Positions 1-7,912 of a stretch of DNA of 64,000 nt are shown here, piece after piece. Below the pieces are notes generated by a model. That model made no database searches, was not told where the DNA came from, and saw only the letters and a program-made list of their open reading frames with translations. The DNA is from Shewanella sp. KT0246 (GTDB lineage Bacteria; Pseudomonadota; Gammaproteobacteria; Enterobacterales; Shewanellaceae). The translations under genes were made by a program, and so were the position numbers. Each line of letters begins with the position of its first letter. The first letter of the stretch is position 1. The stretch covers positions 53,088 to 117,087 of the forward strand of contig NZ_BPEV01000015.1 in NCBI RefSeq assembly GCF_019654955.1, in the 5' to 3' direction.

Positions 1-2400
1 AAGAAACAGAAAAACTTCTCTATATGGGAATAGTGTAGATCCATCTTTGTCCTGAGAAAATAACATCATTTGATTTTTAAACATGTCGTTGAAATCATGC
101 TGGTTACTTTTTATTTTTTCACCTATTCCAGTGAGTTGGAATTGAGCTTTTGCTACTTTTTTAATAATCCCTAATCTTTCACAATGAGAAACATTATTAT
201 TACTAGGTCTATTATTTTTTGTATAAATTATTAAGTCTTTTCTAGTATAAGTTTGATTGGGTAGCATCAAGTTTAAGGTAGGTTCTACCAGATTTTCTAA
301 ACATACGCTTGCGGTGAAATCCACAGCTGTTTTAAATACCCGAGTTATGCTTCCCTTACGCTCTGATTTTCCTAACTGTCCTCCAACACCAATCGTTCCT
401 GTTGGATCTTTGTTTACATCTGCGATTCTAATGGCTAAGGATTCTTCAAATTGGGATATATCAATTTCTTTCGGGAGTATTACATCAATTTTCCCTAAGT
501 TCCCCTTGGACTGCTTTCGGCCTCTTACTTTGTCTGAATTTATAGAATCAATCCACTCTGATAACTCTTGATCTTGATCTCGTAACGCTTGAATTAAATT
601 AAATAGTGATTCAAAGCCTTGCCCGGTACAAATGTCAGATGATTCATCATCAATTAGTACAGGAATTATTATGTAAGCGGTCTTATTTTCCTGTCCAAAT
701 TTTTGCCTAAGAGCTCGACCTATAGCTTGCACAATATCTATAAGAGAGCCTTTAGGGTCTGCAAAGAATACGGCATCAATTAACGGGATATCTATCCCTT
801 CCGTAAGGCAGCGGACATTGGATATCACTCCTATGTCTGAGGCTTCAAAATCATTAATTATTTCACACCGAGCTTGTGAACTCATCTGCCCATTAATATG
901 GCTTATTGCGATATCATCTTTTGGATCATTACTTATAAGCTCTTCATTTAGTTTTTTTGAAAATTCTACAGCTTCACTTATTTTTGAATGGAAAGTAATT
1001 ACCTTTCTCACGCCAAGGTCCAATATTGTTTTCTTTAATATGGTTCGTTTGAACAAATTATGTATGGCTTCTGTCTGCTGCTCATCTGAAAGTTCATCTT
1101 TGATGTATTGGTTATTTGAAATTATTCTTGAAAGGTCGGAATTGGTTATACCCGAAAAAACTATTCGATAGTCTGAAATTATTTTTTTATGAATTGCTTC
1201 ACCAAATGTAAGTCTACTGAAGGTAGGCCCATATACATTTGCATCATTCATGGAGAAAACTGCTTTCCCTAGTTCATTAGCGGCGTTACTGAGTCTTGGT
1301 CGTATTAAGCGTTCGGTAGCTGTTAAAAATAATTTTTTTCTTGTGGGGATTAATGCATCTAAAAGAGCTTTTGAAAATTTTGAGTCAGCTCCAATTCCAG
1401 CGGTTCGGTGAGCTTCATCATACACTGCTAAATCAAATGTCCAGTCATCTAATGACTCTATAGCCGTCCCAATTACTTCTGCGGACTGGTAAGTAGAGAA
1501 GATATATACGCATTCTTCTTGGTTTTTTAATGAAAGAAAATTAGCAATTTCTTTAGGGTTTGTAGTGACTGGAATATCAATGTCATCCAGGTCAATATTA
1601 TTTTTATCTATATCAGAATCTACTGACTGATCACTACAGACGCATAGATAAGAAAAAGTGCTTGATGATTCAAAGGACCATGCTTCAAGTGTTTGTCTTA
1701 CAAGTTGAAGGCTTGGAGCAAAGAATATAACCCTTTTAGCTTTAACTGCTTCTGCTGACCATATTGAAATAAGAGTTTTACCAATTCCACAGGCTGCTAT
1801 CACTTTGCCTTTATTGCTTGTAGAAAAACCCTCTCGGATATCTTCTACGATTTTTTCTTGATAGTCTCTAGGTACTTTTTTATCTATTACTATTTTTTTG
1901 TTCTTTGTAGTAAAAAAATCATGAAGTTGAGTAAAAAAGTGCTCATCTAGCACTTCAAATTTGTCAGACAATAATGATAGGTGGCCTGATTTTTTATTTG
2001 CTACTTTTGTTAGTTTTTTACTGTTAGAAATTATCAACCGATGATCTGCATATTCTGCCTCAGCCCAAAATGTTGATAATTCAGTTGCTGTTAATGCGGC
2101 CCTTTTTGATCTGAACTTTGCTTGCCACGCTATATATTCGCCTTTGTTATTTATATATACCCCATCAACACCATTATCTGTATTTTCAAGTTTAAGTTTG
2201 TTTATAACTTTAGCGGGAAAGCTCTTCCCGTCTACTATTGGGCAATAGATTTCATCAATTGCGTGAAGCTTAGAGAAATACTTTAAATAGAAATATGTAA
2301 AATACTCAAAAAGATCCCCTTTTTGTTTATTACTATCAATTGCTTCAAGGTGCTTTTCAATGGCAACCCAAGAAGAATTATTAAAGGCTGTTAAATTCAT
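1..2400 (-). CDS. Mrr-like nuclease / SF2 helicase fusion, partial (3' end outside window)
   Basis: An uninterrupted frame of 800 codons starts at the ATG at 2398-2400 and runs off the left edge, so the C-terminus is missing. Residues 1-150 resemble an Mrr/PD-(D/E)XK nuclease domain: a VDGV segment near residue 80 is followed by WQAKF at 92-96. Residues 180-600 are a superfamily 2 helicase: Walker A CGIGKT (204-209), DEAH at 328-331, a TAT-type motif III shortly after, and motif VI QAIGRALR (558-565). This order is that of the N-terminal half of type ISP restriction enzymes and of COG4889-type helicases. The visible part after the helicase (600-800) looks like a winged-helix region, not a methyltransferase. 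A controller gene lies 46 bp upstream on the same strand. The DNA is AT-rich and probably horizontally acquired. Probable role: DNA restriction or anti-phage defence; the exact system is unknown. Confidence 0.8.
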   Translation of the reverse strand, partial: MNLTAFNNSSWVAIEKHLEAIDSNKQKGDLFEYFTYFYLKYFSKLHAIDEIYCPIVDGKSFPAKVINKLKLENTDNGVDGVYINNKGEYIAWQAKFRSKRAALTATELSTFWAEAEYADHRLIISNSKKLTKVANKKSGHLSLLSDKFEVLDEHFFTQLHDFFTTKNKKIVIDKKVPRDYQEKIVEDIREGFSTSNKGKVIAACGIGKTLISIWSAEAVKAKRVIFFAPSLQLVRQTLEAWSFESSSTFSYLCVCSDQSVDSDIDKNNIDLDDIDIPVTTNPKEIANFLSLKNQEECVYIFSTYQSAEVIGTAIESLDDWTFDLAVYDEAHRTAGIGADSKFSKALLDALIPTRKKLFLTATERLIRPRLSNAANELGKAVFSMNDANVYGPTFSRLTFGEAIHKKIISDYRIVFSGITNSDLSRIISNNQYIKDELSDEQQTEAIHNLFKRTILKKTILDLGVRKVITFHSKISEAVEFSKKLNEELISNDPKDDIAISHINGQMSSQARCEIINDFEASDIGVISNVRCLTEGIDIPLIDAVFFADPKGSLIDIVQAIGRALRQKFGQENKTAYIIIPVLIDDESSDICTGQGFESLFNLIQALRDQDQELSEWIDSINSDKVRGRKQSKGNLGKIDVILPKEIDISQFEESLAIRIADVNKDPTGTIGVGGQLGKSERKGSITRVFKTAVDFTASVCLENLVEPTLNLMLPNQTYTRKDLIIYTKNNRPSNNNVSHCERLGIIKKVAKAQFQLTGIGEKIKSNQHDFNDMFKNQMMLFSQDKDGSTLFPYREVFLFL

Positions 2401-2446
2401 AATTAGTATTACCCCCCAAATTTAAATTTTGATGATGAGAAATGTT

Positions 2447-2713
2447 CTATTTATCAGAGTTGTGTTGGTTGAGTGTTTGTTCTGATTGGATGTGATTTTT
2501 TAATGAGTCAAGGAAGTCAAGTAGGTCTATGTCTAAGCCATCAACGATGGCCTCGAGTGATGATAGGGTTATGTTTCTTACCCCTCTTTCAACGCCAGAA
2601 ATATATGTCCTGTCTAGGTTTGCTTTTTCTGCTAGTTCTTCTTGGCTGATTTGATTAGCATTTCGGAGTGTTTTCAATGTTTGCGAAACACCTAAGACAA
2701 GTTTTTTGCTCAT
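2447..2713 (-). CDS. XRE-family controller (C) protein of a restriction-type system
   Basis: This 88-residue protein is essentially one helix-turn-helix of the XRE/Cro type (about residues 8-70). It carries the segments SQEELAEKANLDRTYISGVERG and NITLSSLEAI that are typical of restriction-modification C proteins such as C.AhdI and C.PvuII. C proteins bind a paired operator upstream of their own gene, first activating and later repressing it, and so delay restriction until the host is protected. A matching C-box lies 35-61 bp upstream of the ATG. The helicase-nuclease gene follows 46 bp downstream and is probably co-transcribed. The last 18 residues are a polar tail without recognisable structure. 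It could be a plain autoregulator, but the operator match makes the C-protein reading likely. Confidence 0.8.
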   Translation of the reverse strand: MSKKLVLGVSQTLKTLRNANQISQEELAEKANLDRTYISGVERGVRNITLSSLEAIVDGLDIDLLDFLDSLKNHIQSEQTLNQHNSDK

Positions 2714-2747
2714 ATTTACAACCTAAATTCTCAAGATGCCTTTGTGA

Positions 2748-2774
2748 GACGTATAAGTCTACGGACTATTAGTC
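2748..2774 (-). promoter_or_regulatory. C-box operator of the controller gene
   Basis: Read on the minus strand the site is GACTAATAGTC, then CGTA, then GACTTATACGTC. This is two pseudo-palindromic half-operators around a four-base spacer, close to the known C-box form GACTnnnAGTC-CGTG-GACTnnnAGTC. It ends 34 bp before the controller ATG, the expected place for an operator overlapping the promoter. The right half is slightly degenerate (ACGTC for AGTC), as weaker downstream halves often are. The pattern was found by eye; binding is inferred. Confidence 0.75.
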
Positions 2775-2935
2775 ACATTTATGATGGGTGGTTTTTTCTG
2801 GTGGGTGGGGGGGGTAAAGGTATCGTGCTAGAAAAGTGTTGAATGAATAATGTAGGTGAAGGAGGTCTACTTTTTGCCTATTAGTTTGTATTTCAGCCTT
2901 TTCTAATATATTTCAAGATATCATTAAAACAGGGC

Positions 2936-2970
2936 ATAAAGACAAGGAACCAGTAGCCCCTTGTCTTTAT
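2936..2970 (-). terminator. Hairpin downstream of the alpA-like gene
   Basis: ATAAAGACAAGG and its exact complement CCTTGTCTTTAT form a 12-bp perfect stem with an 11-nt loop, starting eight bases after the alpA-like stop codon. There is no immediate U-tract on the minus strand (the next T-run is TTTT a few bases on), so intrinsic termination is plausible but not certain. Confidence 0.45.
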
Positions 2971-2977
2971 GTCTTAT

Positions 2978-3181
2978 TTATCCGGCAATCTGTAACTCTG
3001 CGTCATCACGTTGTTTAATCTTATCCAATATCCACTCTTGCACTTCACCTTCTACCCAAGCTACTGATTTGCCTATTTGTGTAACAGGCTTTGGGAATAA
3101 TCCTTCTTTCATATATTTGTAAATGCTCGAACGGCCTAATGCTGTTTGCTTCATTACTTCTGCTAGCTTAATTAATCGCAT
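2978..3181 (-). CDS. AlpA-family transcriptional regulator
   Basis: A 67-residue winged-helix DNA-binding protein of the AlpA/MerR-like excisionase group. It begins MRLIKLAEV, followed by LGRSSIYKYMKEGLFPKPV, the recognition region seen in AlpA of the CP4-57 prophage, and ends with the usual WVEGEVQEWI helix. Such proteins switch on excision or integrase genes of prophages and islands. The ATG at 3181 is preferred because AAGGA lies eight bases upstream; an in-frame ATG at 3205 would add eight residues. The start is embedded in a 10-bp inverted repeat (3179-3213). No integrase is visible, so this is probably a leftover of a larger island. The adjacent island-type radC fits that view. Confidence 0.85.
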   Translation of the reverse strand: MRLIKLAEVMKQTALGRSSIYKYMKEGLFPKPVTQIGKSVAWVEGEVQEWILDKIKQRDDAELQIAG

Positions 3182-3213
3182 GGTTTGAATCCTTATTGTG
3201 TTCATTCAAACCA
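3181..3213 (-). promoter_or_regulatory. Inverted repeat around the alpA-like translation start
   Basis: TGGTTTGAAT and ATTCAAACCA are perfectly complementary with a 13-base spacer. In the minus-strand transcript the stem ends at the A of the start codon at 3181, and the loop holds the Shine-Dalgarno AAGGA. It may be a translational control hairpin or a dyad operator for the regulator itself; the sequence alone cannot decide. Confidence 0.5.
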
Positions 3214-3321
3214 TTGGTTGAGCGAGTAAAAATTCACCGAAAGTAATTCGATTCCAGATTATTTCAGATATATATCACTTATGTGCATAAGCCCACTAAC
3301 GGGTTACATAAGGAGTTTAAT

Positions 3322-3661
3322 ATGCACACAAAATCTACCCACAGTTACGCATTGTGCAGACCAATGACAGAACACCAGATACTTGAGAAAGCCGCAGAGA
3401 TCATTGCTGATAAATTCATTAAAGGAGATGCATTTAGTACCGCTAAAGCAACCAAAGAGTATTTAACTTTTAAACTAGGAAAATATGAACGGGAAGTGTT
3501 TGCGGTAATGCTGTTGAATACTCAGCATCAACTGATTGAATACCGGGAGTTATTCTTCGGTTCAATTGATAGTGCAAGCATATATCCGCGAGAGGTGGTT
3601 AAAGCGGTACTTGAGGTTAACGCAAGTGCGGTAATCTTTGCGCATAACCACCCGTCAGATA
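3322..3661 (+). pseudogene. radC: Truncated island-type radC (MPN/JAB domain)
   Basis: The product matches the short RadC proteins of genomic islands (YeeS/YkfG type), beginning with the helical lead and then the MPN/JAB domain: EVFAVMLLNTQHQLIEY, FGSIDSASIYPREVVKAVLE, and the metal-site motif AHNHPSDN. The sequence stops resembling RadC just after this motif. The rest of the domain, including the downstream conserved aspartate region, is absent because hipA-like DNA is fused here in another frame. The frame itself continues to a stop at 3705. The ATG at 3322 is chosen for its AGGAG eight bases upstream; an ATG at 3283 is also in frame. About 113 of roughly 150-160 residues remain, so the protein is presumably non-functional. 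Confidence 0.8.
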
Positions 3662-4456
3662 ATGCCAATTGGGAAATACAAAGCATTATCTGTCACCCGC
3701 TTTGATCGCCTCTATGACGCTAAGCATCATAGAGTGATGCGTCGTCACCAAATCGATGCACGTCAGGCTTTAGGCTATTCCGTTGCAAGAAAATATGAGC
3801 GACATCTTGGTAGTGGTCGTGATGAGCAAGATATTCGTGAAGGAGTGAGTCTAGTAAAGCTGTTTAGCATCGCTGAGCACTGTGCTAATCCTGCTCAAGC
3901 CAAGTTCGACATGCTTCGTTGGACAATCTTTAACTTGCTCGTATGCAATGCTGATTCACATGGTAAAAACTATTCATTCTATGTCACCGCTAAAGGCCTT
4001 GAAGCGACGCCATGGTATGATCTTGTCAACGTGAAAATGTACCCAGACTTTGATCAAGAACTGGCGATGGCAATTGGTGATGAATTTGAAGCCAGTAAGA
4101 TCCACGCCTATCAATTAATGACATTGGCAGAAGAATGTGGAATTAAGCCAAACATACTTGAATTAACCCTCAAGCAACTAGCAAAAGCCATCCTCGATAA
4201 TCTAGATGAAGTGGCAAAACAAGCTGGTGAGCTTACGGAAGCAGAATCTGAGTATGCTGAACGATATAAACAGTCCATTAAAACACGATGTGAATACTAT
4301 CTTGCTCAAGCTGAAGAAATGAAACATATCAAGTTGTAGCTGAACACCCTAGCGTCTAAATCAATCAGCATAGAAGTCACCGCCGTAGCGGCAGAGATTA
4401 AAGTGTTAATGGAGCAAATGAGAACAAATACAGAACGTAGAGTAACGTCTGAATAG
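3662..4456 (+). pseudogene. 5'-truncated hipA-like kinase fragment
   Basis: From about 3662 the frame encodes the C-terminal half of a HipA-family serine/threonine kinase (toxin of hipBA modules). It begins near KALSVTRFDRLYD, keeps the catalytic segment NLLVCNADSHGKNYSF and the metal-binding segment PWYDLVNV, and continues in a helical bundle. The N-terminal half (about 200 residues with the ATP-binding lobe) is missing and no hipB lies upstream. The obvious stop is TAG at 4337-4339. The same frame stays open for another 38 codons to TAG at 4454, with protein-like composition, suggesting an additional nonsense mutation. The radC/hipA junction looks like a deletion or recombination scar. An open frame from ATG 3638 would give 233 residues, but nothing suggests it is a working gene. 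Confidence 0.75.
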
Positions 4457-4528
4457 GACAAACTAAAAGCCCTGTTAATGCAGGATTTTTTGATATAACT
4501 GTACAGATAAGCTTTAGTAATAAGGTAT

Positions 4529-5827
4529 TTATACGTTTAGGATTTCTTCTGCTTGCCTTTGTTTTAATCGCGATGGATAGTCTTTATCCATCGAGACTAA
4601 AAAGTCATTAACATCCCCAAACTCTTCACTCTCATAAACAATTTTAGCGACTTCTTCTGCCACTCTGCGACCATGAATCAAGATGATGGGATATTTATCC
4701 TCAATCACTTCCCGTTGTACCGAATCAGAGAAATAACTAGTCGTCACATAGACACCTAGCCAGCCGCGCTTTAGGCGAGCGACGGTTCGAGCAATATGGT
4801 TGCCGCCAGTAGGCGATTTTAATGCTTCACACTTTGCTTGGCCTAATACAATTAACTCAACTTTGGAAAAGCCACTGCCTAATATGACTTTACCAATAAA
4901 GTCAGCACCACCGTCACTCGAGCCTTGTGTGACCCAACCTTTTTGATAGATGCCATGTTCCCGATCAATAACGCGGGCTGCAATAACTTCTGCTAATGCC
5001 TCAAATCGGTGCTTTTTGTTAGCGTAGTAATTATAAATTTCATTGAGGACACGCTCAGAATCAGATCCCGGAATCGGTTTTTGATTAATAGTTTTTTCAA
5101 GACTTAACTTAGACACTCTGCGACGAAGTTTATTAAGTGAGTTGCTGCCCTCAGTTAACCATTTTCGCCAACTACTAGGGGCTGTGTTATTGGTTAAATT
5201 GAGTGAAAAACCTACCTTACGCCGGTTGTTAATCCAATCCCATTCAAACGCTTCGTGCTCATTCGCTATGCAAAGCACGGTAAAATCAAAAGCGTAATTA
5301 GTAAATGTTCGTTCTAGCTTGTTATCCCATTGCGTCACTAACTCAACAGAATTAATAATCCCCAGTCCATGAAACTGCGGATAACCTTTAGCGACACCAT
5401 TAACGGTTGCACGTTTAAAAAACAATATTGGCGGGGTTAATGATCTTTGCTCAACACAATGGGAGTGCGATAAACGAAAAGCTTCCAGTAACGCTTTATT
5501 ACCTAATGCTGTAGCCGGATCTTTACCGGGTTCTTTGTTGTCACCAAAATAGCGAATATGACCATTATCCACATCATAGAAATCTTCCCATGGTGTTTCT
5601 GCTGAACCTTTCTTATTAGGACTACTAGAAATGAGAATAGCAGGACGAACTGATTCACCAGAGCAGTTTTTTATTTTAGCGGATGGGTTAATGCCCTTCT
5701 CCAGTTGCAATCTTTTTACTTCTGGAGACTTAGTTAAAAAATGAAAGTTAAGATACCCACCTTCATAAAGATTCTCTGCACATGCAGGCTTTTTATATCT
5801 AAGAACATCACCAATTTGAATTTTCAT
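4529..5827 (-). CDS. MspJI/AspBHI-like modification-dependent restriction endonuclease (type IV)
   Basis: A 432-residue protein. The N-terminal half (about 1-200) contains RPAILISSSPNKKGSAETPW and DVDNGHIRYFGDNK, resembling the SRA-like N-terminal domain of AspBHI that reads 5-methylcytosine-type bases. The C-terminal part (about 265-400) is an Mrr-like PD-(D/E)XK nuclease: SSDGGADFIG, then about 15 residues on, VLGQAK, the D-x(n)-QxK active site of the MspJI family. Such enzymes cut modified foreign DNA and need no partner methyltransferase. The gene is alone, runs leftward from ATG 5827, and lies at the chromosomal edge of the island. The family assignment is from remembered motifs; substrate specificity is not predictable here. 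Confidence 0.75.
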   Translation of the reverse strand: MKIQIGDVLRYKKPACAENLYEGGYLNFHFLTKSPEVKRLQLEKGINPSAKIKNCSGESVRPAILISSSPNKKGSAETPWEDFYDVDNGHIRYFGDNKEPGKDPATALGNKALLEAFRLSHSHCVEQRSLTPPILFFKRATVNGVAKGYPQFHGLGIINSVELVTQWDNKLERTFTNYAFDFTVLCIANEHEAFEWDWINNRRKVGFSLNLTNNTAPSSWRKWLTEGSNSLNKLRRRVSKLSLEKTINQKPIPGSDSERVLNEIYNYYANKKHRFEALAEVIAARVIDREHGIYQKGWVTQGSSDGGADFIGKVILGSGFSKVELIVLGQAKCEALKSPTGGNHIARTVARLKRGWLGVYVTTSYFSDSVQREVIEDKYPIILIHGRRVAEEVAKIVYESEEFGDVNDFLVSMDKDYPSRLKQRQAEEILNV

Positions 5828-6023
5828 TTAGCCTACTAACAACAAAGCTTGATAGCAGCTAATATTACAGAGACGATATAACAACACAATGTTATTGTTA
5901 CTCTTTATTGATTTTCATCAAAACTGAAAAGTATGTATAAAACGGATAGTTTGATCTTTGCAAATGAGAGCAATCGTTAAATTTTAGCTACTCAACTTAA
6001 CCATTTAACGGAAAGGACTTCCT

Positions 6024-6656
6024 GTGAAAACATCAATAACTCATATTGCTCTAACCACCGCACTCTCTGCCTTAGCTCTAGTGCCAATCACCTCTCAAGC
6101 GACTGAACAAGACAAACAGGCTTTGTTACTTGAGTGGATGCAGGGACATTTCGATAGTCAGCAGCAATCAATCGACGATAAAGATTTTTATAATATTCAC
6201 CTTAATATGGTGCAGATTTGGCCTAAAGATAACTCGACGTGGCTTTACGTAGAGCAAGCTGCTGCAACGCATTTAAATAAGCCATATCGTCAACGCGTTT
6301 ATGAAGTGACGGCATTGTCTGACACTAAATTTGCCAGCAAGGTTTACACCTTTGAAAATGATAAGCGCTTTGCGGGTGCTTACAAAAATGAGGCGCCGCT
6401 TAACGAGCTCACACCAAGTGACTTAACTGAAAAAGCAGGGTGTACGGTCTTTTTAACTTGGTCTGAGGCAGAGCAGCACTTTGCAGGCTCCACCGATGAG
6501 AAAACCTGTTTAAGTCAGCTGCGCGGGGCAACCTATGCCACATCTGAAGTGACCGTAACCAAAGACAGTATTGTTAGTTGGGATCGCGGCTATGACAGCG
6601 AGGATAAGCAAGTGTGGGGCGCAGAAAAGGCTGGCTATATATTCTTGAAGCATTAA
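6024..6656 (+). CDS. CpeT/CpcT-family exported protein
   Basis: 210 residues with a clear signal peptide (MKTSITHIAL...TSQAT, cleavage near residue 26). The mature part matches the CpeT/CpcT (DUF1001) lipocalin-like fold: a conserved YNIHLNMVQIWP, WLYVEQAA, YRQRVYEV, then CTVFLTW, and RGATYATSEV near the C-terminus. In cyanobacteria the family attaches bilins to phycobiliproteins; here there are no phycobilisome genes, so the real ligand is unknown. The GTG start at 6024 is used because GGAAAGGA lies just upstream. It is monocistronic and the first clear core-genome gene right of the island. Confidence 0.8.
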   Translation: MKTSITHIALTTALSALALVPITSQATEQDKQALLLEWMQGHFDSQQQSIDDKDFYNIHLNMVQIWPKDNSTWLYVEQAAATHLNKPYRQRVYEVTALSDTKFASKVYTFENDKRFAGAYKNEAPLNELTPSDLTEKAGCTVFLTWSEAEQHFAGSTDEKTCLSQLRGATYATSEVTVTKDSIVSWDRGYDSEDKQVWGAEKAGYIFLKH

Positions 6657-6689
6657 TCCGCTTTATCACTTCTAGTGCAATTGCATGTT

Positions 6690-6752
6690 AGCGAAGCTGT
6701 CGTTTTTATCAAAGCTGGATTTTTATAAAAACGGCATTCTGGCAGCTTCGCT
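6690..6752 (+). repeat. Long imperfect hairpin after the CpeT-like gene
   Basis: AGCGAAGCTG (6690-6699) pairs with CAGCTTCGCT (6743-6752), and inside it CGTTTTTAT pairs with ATAAAAACG. The hairpin begins 34 bases after the stop codon. A short frame (6685-6957) reads through it but looks accidental. It may end or stabilise the upstream transcript. The rest of the 267-bp gap to the next gene shows nothing recognisable. Confidence 0.5.
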
Positions 6753-6923
6753 TTCATTTACTTTTCTGCATTTTAACGCTATTACCACAGCTAATTTGTC
6801 CTTCTTACAGCGAAAGATTTTTCCATTAAAATCACTGGTCAAAGCTGACTTAATCTATGGCTATGTTACAGTGAGCCTTATATCTGAATTCATCACCAAG
6901 TTATCGTTATTAAAGAAGGTTTT

Positions 6924-7772
6924 GTGGAACAAGTTACTATCGTCATTGATTTTTTAGCAACTTATAAGTTGTTTGTTACTGTACTAATTATCCTACTGCT
7001 GTCGATGCTTAAACGCTTTGTGGTGTCTAAGATCCGTGGTGATGTGGCTTTTGTGAGTGAAGGTCAACGTAAATGGATGTCTCGTACTAAAAACGGCACC
7101 TTTATTTTAATCGTCATGGTGTTGTTTTTACTGTGGCAAACCGAGATTAATAAGTTTGCGCTGTCTGTTACCGCTATTGCGATTGCCTTTGTGGTGGCGT
7201 CAAAAGAAATCATTTTGTGTTTTACCGGCTCGATTCAACGGGCGAGTTCGCGCTCATTTGTGATTGGCGACTGGATTGAAGTGGGCAAGCTGTGTGGTGA
7301 GGTCATCGAGCACAATCTAATGGCGACGGTGATCCAAGAGATTGATTTACACCATGGTCAGTACCATTACACGGGGAAAACGGTCACCTTCCCTAATAGT
7401 ATGTTCTTTAGTTATGCGGTGAAAAACCTCAACTTTATGAAGCGCTATGTTTATCACAGCTTTAATATTACGGTCGTTGAGTTTGTAAACCTGTATCCGC
7501 TGTTCCCAGATTTAGTTAAAAAGATTGAAGCACACTGCGAAGACTTTCTAGAAGTCGCGACCCGATATAATAATATTATTGAAAGGCACGCGGGTGTTGA
7601 CCTACCAGGGCCTGAGCCACACATTCATATTCACAGTGGGCCTGCTGGCGAACAAGTCGTCCATATTATGATTTTTTGCCCCACTGAGCGCGCAACGCAT
7701 TTAGAGCAACATATCAGAAAAGACTTTATGGTGGCTTACCATGAGGCTTTCCCTAAATCGGATAAAGCTTGA
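6924..7772 (+). CDS. Small MscS-family mechanosensitive channel
   Basis: 282 residues. Transmembrane helices are visible at about 10-30, 50-72 and 78-100, followed by the MscS beta domain with SRSFVIGDWIEVG...GEVIEHNLMATVIQ and VTFPNSMFFSYAVKN (cf. IPNxxl in MscS). The cytoplasmic part extends to about residue 260. It is shorter than MscK/MscM-type proteins and close to MscS (286 residues). Family role: opening on membrane tension to release solutes on osmotic downshock. The GTG at 6924 is chosen with AAGAAGG upstream. The gene is monocistronic and ends at a bidirectional terminator. Confidence 0.85.
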   Translation: MEQVTIVIDFLATYKLFVTVLIILLLSMLKRFVVSKIRGDVAFVSEGQRKWMSRTKNGTFILIVMVLFLLWQTEINKFALSVTAIAIAFVVASKEIILCFTGSIQRASSRSFVIGDWIEVGKLCGEVIEHNLMATVIQEIDLHHGQYHYTGKTVTFPNSMFFSYAVKNLNFMKRYVYHSFNITVVEFVNLYPLFPDLVKKIEAHCEDFLEVATRYNNIIERHAGVDLPGPEPHIHIHSGPAGEQVVHIMIFCPTERATHLEQHIRKDFMVAYHEAFPKSDKA

Positions 7773-7815
7773 TGCGTTAACCTCAATATCCAATGCGCTT
7801 CTAATGCAATAACAC

Positions 7816-7845
7816 CAAAAAAGCCACTCAATCGAGTGGCTTTTT
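7816..7845. terminator. Bidirectional intrinsic terminator between mscS-like and yjjG
   Basis: GCCACTC-AATC-GAGTGGC with an A-run on the left and TTTTT on the right. It serves the two convergent genes. Confidence 0.9.
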
Positions 7846-7912
7846 GATGTGTCATTTTAAACGCTGTGCTACTCAAACCTTAAAAATTCTATTTGTTAAG
7901 ATAAGAGAAAAC

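Noticed and set aside
257..1171. Two plus-strand frames (257-571 and 818-1171)
   Set aside because: They lie antisense to the 800-codon helicase-nuclease frame, which has all its motifs in order; the plus-strand frames are shadows.
3638..4339. A 233-codon complete hipA gene
   Set aside because: The frame starts within radC DNA, lacks the N-terminal half of HipA and has no hipB; it is treated as a pseudogene fragment.
6685..6957. A 90-codon plus-strand frame between the CpeT-like gene and the MscS-like gene
   Set aside because: It runs through the nested hairpin at 6690-6752, overlaps the start of the MscS gene, has no ribosome binding site and no recognisable protein character.
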